From NCBI RefSeq assembly GCF_003286085.1, contig NW_020825294.1, forward strand, positions 8,432,001-8,496,000: 64,000 bases of DNA, read 5' to 3'. The translations under genes were made by a program, and so were the position numbers. The notes under the pieces were generated by a model. That model did no database searches and was not told the origin of the DNA. It was given only the letters and a program-made list of their open reading frames with translations. The stretch is from Drosophila persimilis. Its lineage: Eukaryota > Arthropoda > Insecta > Diptera > Drosophilidae. This document shows positions 13,301 through 26,590 of the stretch, piece after piece. Positions within the stretch are counted from its first letter, which is position 1. Each line of letters starts with the position of its first letter.

Positions 13301-14856
13301 TGCTGCGTACATTTGTTGCGGGCCGGTCCTTTGTCAACATTTGCACTGCCATTTGTTCATGATTTTAGCCAGAGTCGAAGCCGAGGCCCAAGAGGGGCCT
13401 TAAATAATGCCAAAACAGCGGCGCAGCATTTAATTAACTCCCCTCCGCCGAAGGCAGTGCTAACGACCCCGCAAAAAAAAAATCCAGAGCCCTGCAGGTA
13501 GGACTCCAAGAGAATGGATTCTCTAGAGTGTTTGGCAGAGCTGGGAGAGCAGAGCAAGCCTTTATTGGGGCTTATTGGGTCTGATAAATCACCTGCCATA
13601 CCCCCCTATCAGCCAGGCTAATTATCATCATAGACAAATACAAATTTATGGCCAGAACGGCCAGAGAGAGGGCCCTTTGTCATCGCAGTGAAATTAAATA
13701 AACGTTTATCTTGGCTTGAGTGCCCGATAAGCAGGCTACCGAAAACGTGTGTCTTATTAAGCCATAAATAGAGAAGTAAAAGTTAAATTGCACCTTTCCC
13801 GACCCCCTCCCTGTGTGGGGGAGGGGGGCGCTATATCCACAATAACCAATAATACCGAAAGCCAATAAAAGTAAACAACCCGACGAAACAAAGCCCGGGG
13901 CGAACCCGCATGGCCAGGATACAGGATACTGGCTACTGGCTACAGGCCCTGCCTCACGCACACGTTTGCAATATCCCCCGAACATAAATATCCAAAAATA
14001 CTGGGGCCCTAACCGGGGGGTGCTTCAATTTTACGACGTCCCTTTCCCGTCCCTCCGCAAACGTGTTCAATTGCCGCAATAAAACTTCTTGATAATATGT
14101 GAAAATCATACAAAGCACAATATTAAATTAGCCCACAACGAAAATGTGAATGGCATTGACGGCGACGGCGACGAGGACGAGGACGAGGACAAGGACGACA
14201 ATGGCAACAACCGACCGACTGTGGCCATAACCGCCGACAACCGACCAGGAATGTAGACCATAAAATGTGCAGATGTCAGCCCGAAAAGGCAGCCCGAAAT
14301 GGCTGAAAATGCTGAATGCTGATCAGCATATTCTCGGGCGTAGACAGGGGGCGTGGCAGCAGCAAACAGCAAACAGCCGCAAGGTAAGCGTAAGGATGGG
14401 ACCATCAATTTCATTGAATGATATGTTTATATGATTCCGAAATTTGAGGTGTAGGTGTGCCGGCCATAACCATTACTGGATTAGGCCAGAGTTGGAGATT
14501 AGTTAAGAGCTTCGTTGGGGGGAGGGAGTTTCCCCAACTAAAAGTTGTGCTTGCCCCAAACCAAGGGCGGGGCGGGGCGGGGGGAGACATAGAGAACTTT
14601 TGTCAGCCGAAAAGTTACGGGCGCCTGGGAGACATCTCAATTGGTTTTGTGTGACAGTTATTGATTATTTAGTCGGGGTGTTCGCTGATTGTTCGAGGCT
14701 GCTGGGAAATCAACGAAATGGCAGCAGTCCAACTAATTGTTCGGGTCTGGCAGCCTCGCCGAGGACGGAGATTCAACTTTAATGCCGGAGAAAGGACGGG
14801 TGGGGAACCGGAAATTTGATTTGCTTTTCCCCAGCCATAGAAAGCCATTCAAAGCC

Positions 14857-14859
<3 letters not shown>
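10308..14859. other. Non-coding DNA, probably first intron of kek5
   Basis: There is no supportable coding exon here on either strand. The sequence holds short stuttering repeats, for example CGTCTCCGTCTCCGTC at about 11874-11890 and a GACGAGGACGAGG stretch at about 14168-14197. Open frames here are short and lack domain signatures. Intron status depends on the promoter assignment near 39.5 kb. Confidence 0.45.

Positions 14860-14890
<31 letters not shown>
14860..14890 (+). repeat. Run of 31 consecutive C
   Basis: An uninterrupted (C)31 tract is flanked by AAAGCCCTG and GCCCTGCCTG. Homopolymers of C this long are rare in fly DNA and prone to length change. The exact length may be a sequencing or assembly approximation. 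Translations through it give polyproline or polyglycine and have no coding meaning. Confidence 0.9.
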
Positions 14891-14891
<1 letters not shown>

Positions 14892-15763
14892 CCCTGCCTG
14901 CCTTCTGGAGCATACCGAAAGGATTTCCGCGCACAAAAACTCAATAATATTACAAGTCCCGTATAGGTATGCCCGTGAATTTTCGGTGAATTGCATTCAC
15001 TTTTTTTCACGCCGGGCTGATTCGATTTGCACTTGAATCGGGAGACGTCGGTCGGAGTCGGAGAGTGACAGAGGTTGCAGTATTTGGGGCACATTCCATG
15101 GGGCATTTACTTTCGTTTGGCTCTGCAAATATTTGCCGTAACAGAATTCAAAAATGCAAAAGAAATTCCGGACTTTTGAATTCCATTCTTTGATACTTTT
15201 CCTGTGGCTCGAGGAATGTGTGTCGGCCCAGTAAATATTTCGTTAAATAAACAATTAGTTTGGGCAATAATACATAAATATTTGTGCAAATACTGCTGGA
15301 GGAATCCGAGATTCGTTTCCTTAATTATTAAATCAAGCAAAAAAACATCTTCCTACTGGGAATCTCACGAAAAATCCTCTTATGACAAGAAGCTTTTCTC
15401 AGACAGTAACCGCCTTGATTGCATTTCCTTTCCACCTGCCTGGCGTCTGTCGAGCGCCGACTGCCGAGTGCATTTCTCTTACCAATTTCCCCCTTGTCTT
15501 GGCCCGCATCTCATCCAATGAGGAACAATATTGCCTCTGGCTCTGGCTCTGGCTCGGGCTCTGGAGCCAGCCGTTGACTTTTCCAATTGAAGCTCGAGGA
15601 CCTCCGCAGTTGATTGCTTCGGGAAAACTTTGCAACAACATGTAGCGGGAGCTAAACCAACAGATAGTGGATGGCAGATAGCGGATAAAGGATAGCTATC
15701 AGGCTCCTCCCGCTGGTTAACGAAAATAATCAGCCAAGCGAAAATCTTTGTTTATTAGCGTTT

Positions 15764-15811
15764 TTTCCCGCGATTTTCCGCGCTTTCCTGCACTTTCCCG
15801 CGCTTTCCCGC
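15764..15811 (+). repeat. 10-bp-periodic array of E2F-like motifs
   Basis: TTTCCCGC occurs at 15764, 15794 and 15804. TTTTCCGC at 15774 and TTTCCTGC at 15784 are one-base variants. All five start exactly 10 bases apart. TTTCCCGC fits the E2F consensus TTTSSCGC. The array is either a degenerate 10-bp minisatellite or a helically phased binding cluster; sequence alone cannot tell which. Confidence 0.6.
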
Positions 15812-17149
15812 GCTTGAACTTTCGCCTGAAACTGTTTCTGGGATGATCATATTTTTCTATTATTTTTTTTTTGTGTAATATTTAAATGCAATACCTATGC
15901 ACTCGCTGGCATTGTTTCCTGTCCCGCATGGAAAAAGCAGCGATTTATTGTTGTCATCCGGCGCTGAGCTCATCGAAATGAAATGCAAACACATCTCGGC
16001 CCATTTCTCATAATTGAAATTGTAACGGATCAGAGAATGCAAATAAATACGATACTCGATCCGTGGCTCCCCTCCCTCCACCCCCACCATTAAAAGCGTT
16101 TCAATGGGCCTCCCGCTCTATTGTGCGCCCGGTCATGAGTTATTATCCATATCCACAAAGGCACGGCCCCCGTAATGCCACCAGCCGGCTTTATAGTCTC
16201 TTCTTTTTTTATTCGCCCCACTTTGTTTTTGTTGAGGACTCTCCCTCTCTCTCTCTCTCTCTCGGGTGGCTGACCCACATGCAGTTGTTTTTCAGTTGTT
16301 AGTTTCAGTCAATTAAATGCAGCGGATTATATCTAAATCGCTGCCATTTTTAATAAATACGTAAACATTTGCATAGAACAAGGCCAGGTCCAGGTCCAAC
16401 CCAGCACCAGGCCTTCAAAAGCAAAAAGAGCCGAAGGGCAGAAGGGCTACGATAGCGTTCACATAAATCTGTGCAGGTTTATTCCCTTATAAAGAGTATT
16501 ACGATATTCCCCTCGGAGATCAACCATAGTCGGAATTTGGTGGAAATTGTATGGCTTGTGGGTATCACTGGTAGAGAATCGAACAAAAGGCGTGATTGTG
16601 GGCAAGATATCAACTGCGACAGTATCAAATTGTCTTTGAACAGAGATTACGAATGACAAACAATCGTTAAAACAACCACAACAACTATTATTGAAGCTCT
16701 CACGGACAGACACCATCGATAAGCCTGTTCTAATTCGACTAAAAGCCGCCGGCTTCTACATATTTACACTTTTTTTTGCACGAGTAAAGAAGAGGGGAGC
16801 AGAAGAAAGAATGCGCCACTGCTAAGCATACGCATACGCTGCACCCACTCCATCTCACTCACACTCATAGGCGAAACAGCGACACTCTTTCGATCTACCT
16901 TTGCATTGAGAGAGGCAAAATACCATGAGCTGAGATGAGCGAGCAAACGTATGTAGCTAAAGCGAGAAAGAGCTTGGGAGAGGCGATTGGAAAAATGAGC
17001 AAAAGCGCATAGCGTCGGCGCTCTCCGCCCAAGGTGTCACATTTTTGAGGTGTCGCATTTCCAAATCTAGATCACCAAGACTCTGGCATGTATAGTGCTT
17101 CCAGTGTTATACCTCACCTTATACGCGCTCTCCTTCCGTCGCTTTTTTT

Positions 17150-17245
17150 CCATCTCTCTCTTCAAGCATGGCGTCATAGCGCTCTCAATAGTGCTGAGCG
17201 TAATAGAAAGAGAACTCGCGGGCCACCTTTTATGATTTCATTTGC
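17150..17245 (+). repeat. Degenerate copy of a dispersed repeat (relative at 53951-54060)
   Basis: A segment beginning CTCTTCAAGCATGGCGTCAT aligns with CCCTTCAAACATGGCATCAA near 53970. The similarity continues through CAATAGTGCTGAGCGTAA versus CAGTAGTGTTAAGAGTAA, and through GGGCCACCTTTTATGATTTC versus GGACCAGCTTGTACAATTTC. This suggests an old copy of the right half of the hairpin element at 53851-54077. No ends or target-site duplication are clear here. Confidence 0.55.
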
Positions 17246-20200
17246 TTTTTCTTTGCAGTTGCGGTGTCGTAAAAACGGGATAAATTAAAAACTCGCGTGA
17301 AGAAAATCAAACGGACAGAAAGCCAATGGTAAAAGACCCGAAAAAATGGAAAATGAAACCCGCGTGAAGAAAGCAAATGGGAAAAAACGGTAAGCAAGAG
17401 AAAAGAGTGCTTCTTTACTGTTTTTCTGTACTTTTTGCATGCTGTTAGGTCTTTTTGCTCTTCCTTTGATGTAATCTTTAAAGTATTGATGTGTATGTTT
17501 AATATATATGTATGTATTTTAGCTGGACTTTAGTGACTTTAGCTAGGGCATCCGTTTTATTTTATGCATCAGGGCCTTTGTTTGCCTTTGGCTTGCATTT
17601 TTGTCCGCGGTTTCTATTCATTCGAATATATCGGTACGTACCAGCTCAAAAAAAAAACATTTTATTCATATTTTGATCTAGGGATCTTTTTGGGGAATGT
17701 TTTGTATCTCTATATTGTTATAAACTAAAAATGTTTCATATAGTGGTCCGATCTTGGCGGCTCTGACTCTGAATAAATTTAATAATCTATCAATATACGA
17801 AAAATAGTATAATAATAAAGCTGCCATTGAAATGGTTAATTGTCAAGGGTATGTTTTTGGTGTTTGCCAGACTGTGAGGCAGTTAACGATAGCTTTAACG
17901 GTGACAAGCGACCAGATAACGCTAAAATCATTTCCGAAAATGGCCCATAAGGATTGGAACGCCCTCTGATGGCAGGGCGGCATGGCTCAAAGCCCATTTC
18001 CCTTTTCCACGTACACGGACACGCATTAGTTCGGCATAAATTTTAGGGCTTACACCTGTACCCATTCAATATCCTTTGCCCCTCTCTCTACGCTCTACTC
18101 TCTACTCTCTAGTTATTTATGCAGAATAACAAAGCGCTCGCGCAGAAAGTATTTAAATATGCATATGACTGTGGGGGGGAGCAGGGGAGCCGATTTTGAC
18201 TCTTTCGCGGTTGAGATTTCGCGGATTAATACAGTATATTGCGGCTATAAGGAAATTTTTGCTGGTTTTGTACAAATCTTTCATTAAAATACAATTTAAA
18301 ATAAGTAAATAATTGAAATATTTCCACCTATAATTCTGTATTTAGTTTATTTACAATATCTTACACAGTACCATTTACATCTTCAATTAGGGGTGATAAA
18401 AACGATCCCCGATTAAAAACAAAGATAAATCTGAATAAATTCCATTATTGATAGATAAATAAAGATAGATATATCTATAGAAATACGGAAAAACATGGCT
18501 GGATAAATGAAACATTTTAATGCATTTTTGCATATCTTTCGCTGTTTTTAACATCATTTTACATACATGTACGCTTTCCATATAAAAATATGGTATAAGC
18601 ACTTCGATTTCGATAAGCTTCGATGATGTCGGGCTCGTTATAGGCCATTTGTACTGTATCCTCTGTGGTATAGCCAATACAGCATTTTTAATACCTTTTA
18701 CCCGCTGCACAGGCGGCACAAAGGCGATGCACACGTGACTACACACCTGTCCCCCCCGGCCCCCTCCCGGCCCTTGCTCTCATCCACGGGCAGGAGTGTA
18801 GTTTACTCTCGGGTCTCCATTGTTGTTGGCTTTTGTGCGATGTGCAGATGTTGTTGCATGGATATTGAAAAGCATTTGGTCATCAAATATGTATAGGTAT
18901 GCCATGCACACACACACACACATATGCCTATCCGTATGTAGATGCTGCTGGCATTCAGGTCAGTGGATCAAAAATGCCAAAGACAACTTACAAAAGTTAA
19001 AAACAGACTGGCCATCATCGATACGTGTAGGATGTACGATGTACAGTAGTGTGTGTGTGTGTGTGCTAGGATAAGTGGGCGTCGTGGGGATGAGTTGGAG
19101 TCTGTTGGGCCAGCTGTGCTCCACTTTCGCTTTTTGTGTTTGTGCACTCGTTCGTTTCGGTCCAACTTTTGGCCAATTTGAGGAGCCGCCTCTAAGAGGC
19201 GAAGGTCAGAAGACGAAGAGAAACAGCTGCTCCCCCACAGCCCACACTCGGTGCACCTACTGCCTGGGCCCACTTTGGAAGAGCTCTACCATGTTCCAAG
19301 AAAACGCAATAAACTTATCGAAAGTGCGAATTTAATTTTGATTCATTTTGAAGATTTTCTCCTAGCTTTCCACTAAGCTCGGCCCCCATTAAAAGCCAAT
19401 AAAAGTCAAACCAGGTCCCAATGCCAATCTCATTCCATCCCATCCGATTCCGACCCCGTCCAATCCCATTTTCCCATTTTCCATTTTCCATTTCCATCCG
19501 CACACTTTACGTCCTCTTCGGCTGCATTACCATAAAAAGCGAATGCAGTTCGGGGACTCGGGACTACAAACGAAACGCATTTGTATGCACTTTTGCTTTT
19601 CCTAACCAAACATCAGACGGATGGCGAATGCAACATTAAGGCGAAAGTGTTGTTCCCCCATATTCCCCCCCCCATCAGCATACACGCGAGTGTGTGTGTG
19701 CTCCGGCGCCATTATGCAGGGCAGAGCGAGAGCGAGAGAGCGAACACTGTGCTAAGTGCTTTTTCTTTGCTTATGAGGAGCGGAAAAAAGGTACCCTGGG
19801 AAAGGGGTAGCGCATTGTTTGCCCATTCCGGTGGTGGGTATGAGACAGGGGATAGGGGATGCTCATAGAGAGACAAGGAGTTGGGCCCGAAGATAAGCTA
19901 TGGCTGGGCACTAGCGTAAGAACCATATCTACCAGATTGACTAATTCAGATCGGATCATTACTATAGCCAGAATTGAGAAGAAAAATTCCCGTGGCTGAA
20001 TCCCTAGGCACGCCCGCGCTCTCTTTCTCTTGCAATTTTCACGTTAACGCCATCTGTCGGAGTGAGGGAGATATAAGGGACGGATGGTGCTTCGTTGGTT
20101 GTAAGAGAAAAAGAAAAAGAGACGGATATGTTCTACGAAAAATGAGTTATGGCTTCAGCTAGGGTATCATGAAGTAGATCATTTATAAGCTTGCGTATGT

Positions 20201-21012
20201 TTCAATATTTATGAGCACAAACTGAGTACCGGGTGAAATAGGGACCTTATTCGCGATTACAAGCTTCAGACTACGAGTCTCTCTAGGAAAGAGCTATAGT
20301 AAAGAGAGACAACGAAGAAAGTACATACTAGACATGAGGAATCCCCATGTACTGCTAAGCTACTGTGTGTGAGAATTACAAAAGAAGTGAAAGAGGAGGG
20401 GGACTGCATGGTTAGGTCCGCCATTCTGGCTATCATAGTGATATGATCGCAACCAGATTGTGCAGTCTGGTGATATAGAAATATGGACCTCCTATCACTC
20501 CTAAATTGCCGCTTGCCACTAAACTCCGTGTAATCTGAAGCAAAGGTTAAAATCTCTCTCTTCGCATCTGTTTTCCCGGAAAATGTTTCCAATCCATAAT
20601 GGATTTGTTTTCGAAACGCTTGCCAGAGCATAGTTGAGGTAATCCAACCAACCGCAGGCGATGACGATGACCTTTTCCGACCTGTAGATCATTTGGGAAT
20701 CGCGTGCCCATCCCCCCTTAACCCCCCCCACAGTGCTCGCTTGTACTAGTATAATAAAAGCCACCAAAAAGAGTAAACAATTTGCGCGCATAAAAGCCGA
20801 AGAGCAAATAAACTCCTACCAAATCCTGCCGCCAGCCCAGAACAAAGCAAATAAAACAAAAGCGAAACAGGACGAAAAGGAAGGGTGGGTCAGGGTGGAG
20901 AGGGGATGGGGGAAGGGATGTCAGGGTTGCCTACTAATGCAAACACAGCCTCAAAGCCGCATGCAGCCACCCACACGGATGCACACGTACACAATGACGG
21001 GCATACTCGTAT

Positions 21013-21018
<6 letters not shown>

Positions 21019-21044
<26 letters not shown>
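21019..21044 (+). repeat. (GT)13 microsatellite
   Basis: A perfect run of 26 bases of GT, preceded by an imperfect ATGTGTATG stretch. It is likely length-polymorphic. Confidence 0.95.
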
Positions 21045-24000
21045 AGGCCTATCCCGCAAGGTGCTTTGTGCCCCGCTGCCGCTGCTGTTGTGGCTGTTGC
21101 GGGTTTGGCTGTTTAATTTGAGCCCCGGAGAGGAGCCAAACAATTTTTAATCATGTTTATGGCCAAGCAAATGTACACACACACACTCACACGCACACGC
21201 TCCAGCACGGATCTGATTTCATAGCACAAAAACTGTTTCAAGTACAAATGACACAAAAAAAAAAAACAACGAAATCTCCCCAATTTATTTCAATAAAAGC
21301 CCATTGGAGATTATCTAAACCCAGCAACAAAAAGCAACAGCAGACCTGCCAAGTCAACAAACAAAACAAAAACAAAACGTTGGGATAATTGAGTCGAACA
21401 ATTAATTATCTGGATTTCAATTTGAAATAAATTAAATAAAATATATCTGTACATCATTTTGGATTGTATGAAAAAATGTACAAAAAAGTCCCAGCATTTG
21501 CTCGTTTACCACAGACTCCCACAAGTATTATTAAATATCAGTTAATGATTCCACTATCCACTACAGTACCGGTCTTAAGTGCTGGCAAAGCAGTAACGTT
21601 TTGTTAGTTATGTTGAGTTGTGTAGATTAAGTTTTAAGAGCCTTTCTATCGCGATTTTTAAACGTAAATTGATTGTTTTTCTAGAAATTAATCAATTTTC
21701 TATAAGATTGGCTAATTTTTTTAAGCGTGTATTTATTGATTTAATTTTTTAAATTTTTTAAAACCGATCATAAAGTTTTACGATAGATTTCGGTGAATTT
21801 GAGTATAAGTATAGTAACACACCATTCAGTTAGGCGAGATGGATTAATTTTTCATGCAGGGCTCTAGTATACATATGAACACACATATATCAAATACAAA
21901 TACAATAATATTCTATTTCGAATATCCCTAAGGGGGATGACAATATGTTGAAAAGATCCCCGTCTTGCCTTGTTTATCGTTTCCTGGGCTTCCACTGACA
22001 TTTCTCCAATGGGTAGGCATAGGCAACGATATTTTATTAACGTTTAACCATGTGAGGAAATTTACGAAGGGTGGAAGTATGCTTCCCTTCAGTAAGACCT
22101 CCTTGCACTTTTAAATATTCAAATTGACATTCCATTCGGATTATTATCCACTCCACTTATTTTTGCTTTAATTTTGTCTTGAATCATGGAATTCATTGTC
22201 GAATGCCTTCCCTTACTTGTTGTTGCCTTCAAAAAATTCTCCTTCCCGCGGAAAGGAATGCCAGTGCAAGGCTTAAAACGAACTCCAAACATCCAATTCA
22301 TGCATGCAATGAATAAAAGCCACTAAAGAATCATCCTTTGATACAAAATACAATATCAAAGGAGTTCGAAAAAATCAAACTGTTGTCCATTTTCCTATTA
22401 AAACAGCGGCATCGCCGTTATGTCTGTTTTTTGAGCGAGGTTGCAACACTTAAATCCCTCCACAAGCCCAATCGCATGTTGGTCTTCCAAGCTTTGGCAA
22501 AGAAATGCTCAATAAATATTTAAAAGACAATAAAGTTAGGGGTACATTCGCTGAAGCTCTTCTGAAAGGGAAGTCGAAGTTGAAAGATAACCCAAAAAGT
22601 TAGATGGTTTGAAGATACATATATATTTCTTGGGAGACGTCAATAAAACAGACCAGTTTTTTTAATATAGCATTGATTATAATGAATACCCCTAAGAAAA
22701 AATACCAAACAGATAATCATTCGATACAAAGTTTAGTTTTTATTCCACTTTAAAGATGCATTTTGTGCCTACAAATTGGGTAAATGGCTCTTATTTCGTT
22801 AGCTAAAACTCCTATATGCTCGAAGTATCATTTTTGTGGAGCCCTGTACAATTCTCAATCAAATTGTATTCCAAATTCAAATTCCGTAAACAAACTCTCA
22901 ACCTCCTTCCGCCTGAGGCCCCACCGTGCGTCTTCCCAAATATAATACACCCTTGAACCCTGCCAGAACAGGGTATAAATACATGGATAAATGCCTAGAA
23001 TGTATATTTTTATTGTTATATGATATTTATGGATTAATCAAACCGATTGCCGCGGGGACCGCGTGTGGTTTGGGGTTAGATGGGGCCTGGCCTGGCCCCT
23101 CTCTCCTCTCTCCGCGCAGCTTTCGCTGAGCGTGCTATTTTTAATTGTCTGAATCAATCCGCGCTCGAAATTTTAATTAAATATTTAAATTAAATGAGCA
23201 AACAAACAAACAAATAAACAAACAAACACCAGCACAAGCAAATATGCAAACCCCCTCAGAGACCCCAACCCCAACCCCGCCCCGCCCCGCCCCACCCCGC
23301 CCTGCGTGCTTTTTAACACATTTAGGTTGTCATGAAATTTAATTTTTGTTTTAATTTTATTTTTTATTTTTTGTTTTTAGCATAATAAATATGTACTTTC
23401 AGTAGTTTGTTGTTGGAGCCCGCCATTCATTTGCATTCATTAGGAATTTCATTCGAGTGCGTTTGAGTGTGTGTGTGTGTGGTGCGTGTGTGTGCTAGCA
23501 ATTAAACAAAACTCCCTCGGAGAAAGGAGAAAGGAGGGGGGCAGCAGCAGGCAAAGTCAAGGACACTTTTCGCATTACACGTGGCAGTGGGCCAGGATTA
23601 GGGCCACGCCAGGAGCAGCTCCGACCAGGAGGACAATCAAACAGTTCTGCACGTGGACGTGTGGTATGGGACGCCTTTTAAATATGCATGGCGTTGCACA
23701 AAAGAGCCAAATGCATTTGCGGCAGCCAGCAGGCTGCTGATTACACAGCAAGCGAATGGAATACCCTTACTCTAGATGGGGTACGTCGGCTTTTCTGTGG
23801 GAGTGGTCTCTAAAAGCGTGATGGATCGATTTGAAACGAAACTTTGCTTAAAAGATACTCGTTTTAATGTGGAAATATGCCCTGCCATAGCCTCTGAGAG
23901 AATACACTCTTTGAGTAGTAGTAAGATATGAATATCTAGGATTTATGAACGCCATGATGATAGGGAAAAAGTTGTGAGGTCAGAGGTCAGGTCCCAGATT

Positions 24001-25855
24001 GTCGCGAAGGCCGAGCAGCAGCAGCAAATGCCACCTGCTCCAGCCACACCTGCCAGTCGGCCTACTTTTAGTTCCCAACAGCAGACCATTACCCCACCCA
24101 CCCCCCTCCCCACCCTATCTGCTCGGTATTACATTTTGACCTTTGACCATTGTATCTAAAAGCCTGCAAATGCTGCCCCGTCATGCGGTGGGGACTTTAA
24201 TATAGAAAAGGCCGAGGCCGACTCGACCAGCATCTGGCCAACTGACCATCGGACTTTCCTTTTTCCTCTTTCGTTTCCTTTCCAGCACTTCCGTGCCCCG
24301 ACCAGGGAACGGCCAGGCTATCTGCTCCCACGGTGTTGGCCATTTTCTCGGGCAACCTTCAGACCGGGCCGCAAACTTTTGATTAATGTTTGTTAGTTTG
24401 TCTCGGCGTAAAATGTATTTGTTTTAAACAAAATGCAGTGCAGAAAGTGTGAAGGGGAGGCGTGTGGCCACTCCCCGCTCCATGACGTGCCCGTTTCGGT
24501 TTCAGGCATCGCCTTTAATTCTTTCAGTGCTTTTTATGGGCTCCGTTGTGGCGCATTTTTTGTTCGGTCCTTTGTCTATTTTTCCCATCCCGAAAGCCAG
24601 TCCGTAGTCCCTTTATTCACTCTATTTCGGTGTTCATTCATCTCTGAAGTCGGCAGACGCGCAGAAAATATTTTTTGATATATTGACTGCATAATATTTG
24701 GCTTTTACACGTGTCTGGAAACACAAACATTGTCCACGACCAGAAAAACTAACAGCAAAAGGATATTCGTAGTGGAGCGACAGGACACTGGAGGGAGCTA
24801 CAGTAGAGAGATCTACAGCCGAATGGAAATAAAATACATGGGAGGAGTGACTGCTCTTCTATTCGCAGGATATGATGCTGTTTTAGGACCTACTTTGGGG
24901 GCCAGCTTCAGCGAAAGTTTCCCTTAGCCAGTGCCTACTGTTTTTGGGCAATATTTGTGACCGTTTCGTTGCCTCTTGATATGTGTACATTTTTCTAGTA
25001 GGACTAGAGCCGCCCCCACATACGGCGCTGCGATGTACTCAAGCGTGAACTAAAAGATTAGAATTTCAAACATTTTTCGCACTCAATTCTTTTAAACCAA
25101 TACCCAATTTGTGGGTGGTGGCTGTGGGCCAGGCCAATTTGTAGGCCCAGCCGAGCAGCTGCCAAAACTGGCGGAGAGCCTGACGGCGTCGAGCCAGACA
25201 AACGAGATTTTAATGTGGATGCAAAACTCTTTTAAAGCGACAGAATCCAAAATAAAATACACCTTTCACGCTTGATTTATCGCCACCGAAAGTGTGCTTT
25301 AAATACTCAGTTTGAATGCGCAAAATATTTGCTGTACAAAACGTGCTGATTTACCAGAAAGGATAAGACCACCCTCCCCTCCCGCGAAGGGGTTAATGAA
25401 TGCGGCGGGGGACGGGGGTGACCCTTGGAGGCGGGGTGACACAAGGCGTGACACAAAAAAAACACAAAAAATTAGCGGGAAATCTGTGAGCCACAGCAAG
25501 GGCCGAGGCTCTACTTTCTTTACTACACGATTTGTATTTCCTAAGATTTATAAATTCTATGCTATCATTTTATACGTAGTCATGCGCCAAAATTAGTATC
25601 GCCCTCTATATTTGGATATCTCTCTTTGAAAAAGGGACGAATCGCGGATCCCTCCACAATCTCTTCCAATTTTGAGAAAAACAGGAACCACGACAGCTAG
25701 CTCGGCTCTAATGATAGTTCTTGAACTCCGTTTACCGCCTTTCCAGCTAATAACTTATTTGATTATAATTTTGAAATATTTTATATGCTTTCATCTTTCT
25801 GCTGTATCTATCGCTTTCTCTACTCACACCAACACCAGCCGTTATATCTAGCTCT
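21045..25855. other. Non-coding DNA, probably first intron of kek5
   Basis: I find no gene. Parts are A/T-rich (about 21.40-21.80 kb, 22.33-22.90 kb and 23.33-23.39 kb). A short imperfect CCCCGCCCCGCC stretch lies near 23275-23302. Open frames are under 95 codons and lack family features. Confidence 0.45.
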
Positions 25856-25940
25856 TCTCCGCCAGGAAGCGCACACTGCACGAGGAAGAATGTGAGGAAG
25901 ATAGAGAGGGAAAGAGAAAGAATAAGTAGGCGCGTGGAAG
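25856..25940 (+). repeat. Dispersed repeat block A (relative at 55568-55652)
   Basis: About 85 bases align with a block between the first two Diedel-like genes. The shared landmarks are CTCCGMC, then GCGCACAC, TGCACGA, GAAGA and CGTGGAAGG, in the same order and spacing, with about three quarters of positions matching by eye. It is probably part of an old mobile element; no ends are identifiable. Confidence 0.5.
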
Positions 25941-26518
25941 GGAGTAGTATAGCCATTGGAAATCATACTGTTTCTTCCAACCGATCCAAGAAATCTAGTA
26001 GATTTCGTCATTCTCTAGGATGCTGCGTGTTCGGTCTTCTCGTTTCTTCAAAATGTATAATGCCAAGGATTTTCTTTCTCTATGGGAGCGGAAGAGGCGG
26101 GCGAGGCGAAGAGGCTCTAGTTTAAATAGTCTCTGAGACATTCAGACATAGCCTGGCTGGCTATTGAAGCTGATTAAGAATATATATAGTTTGTGGGCTT
26201 GGAATCGCTTCCTTTTGGGTGTTACTTAAGTCCACATCCACCTGAAAACCATATAATCGTATCCCCATACTCCCTAAGGATAGGTTGTATGGGCATGAGT
26301 ACTATTGTCCCACCAAGCCCATGCTGAATAGCTCTTTGTCCATCACTTGTGATGTCTGTCTGTAAGTGAGTGATTTTGCCACAACAGCTCTATTTAGCAC
26401 TGTCATGAGTCGTCCCCAGAGGGTCCCCAGCGGGGAGTCGGCTCTCTGTCAGGTGTCAATGAAATTGAATTGGAAAGTGAAGCACGGCATTCGGAATGCA
26501 AGTGAAACAAAATGCAGC

Positions 26519-26590
26519 GACGAGTGGGACGAGTGGGACGAGTACGACGAGTGGGACGAATGGGACGAGTGGGATGAATGGGACGAATGG
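26519..26590 (+). repeat. 9-bp minisatellite, 8 units of GACGAGTGG
   Basis: Eight contiguous 9-base units follow GACGAGTGG, with variants GACGAGTAC, GACGAATGG and GATGAATGG. The frame reads as Asp-Glu-Trp repeats, but nothing on either side suggests a gene, so I treat it as a non-coding minisatellite. Confidence 0.9.

Larger units (their letters stand above)
14891..21018. other. Non-coding DNA, probably first intron of kek5
   Basis: No gene is recognised. The stretch contains a CT run at 16245-16262, a GT run at 19049-19065, the E2F-like periodic array at 15764-15811, and a degenerate repeat near 17150-17245. Around 16.7-17.3 kb and 19.9-20.6 kb the sequence is rich in GAGAAAG and CTCTCT words. 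These may be old mobile-element remnants, but I cannot name a family. Confidence 0.45.

Noticed and set aside
22946-22983. Possible mobile-element end with ACCCTGCCAGAACAGGGT palindrome
   Set aside because: A short palindrome next to GTATAAATA is common in fly intergenic DNA. No paired end or target duplication was found.
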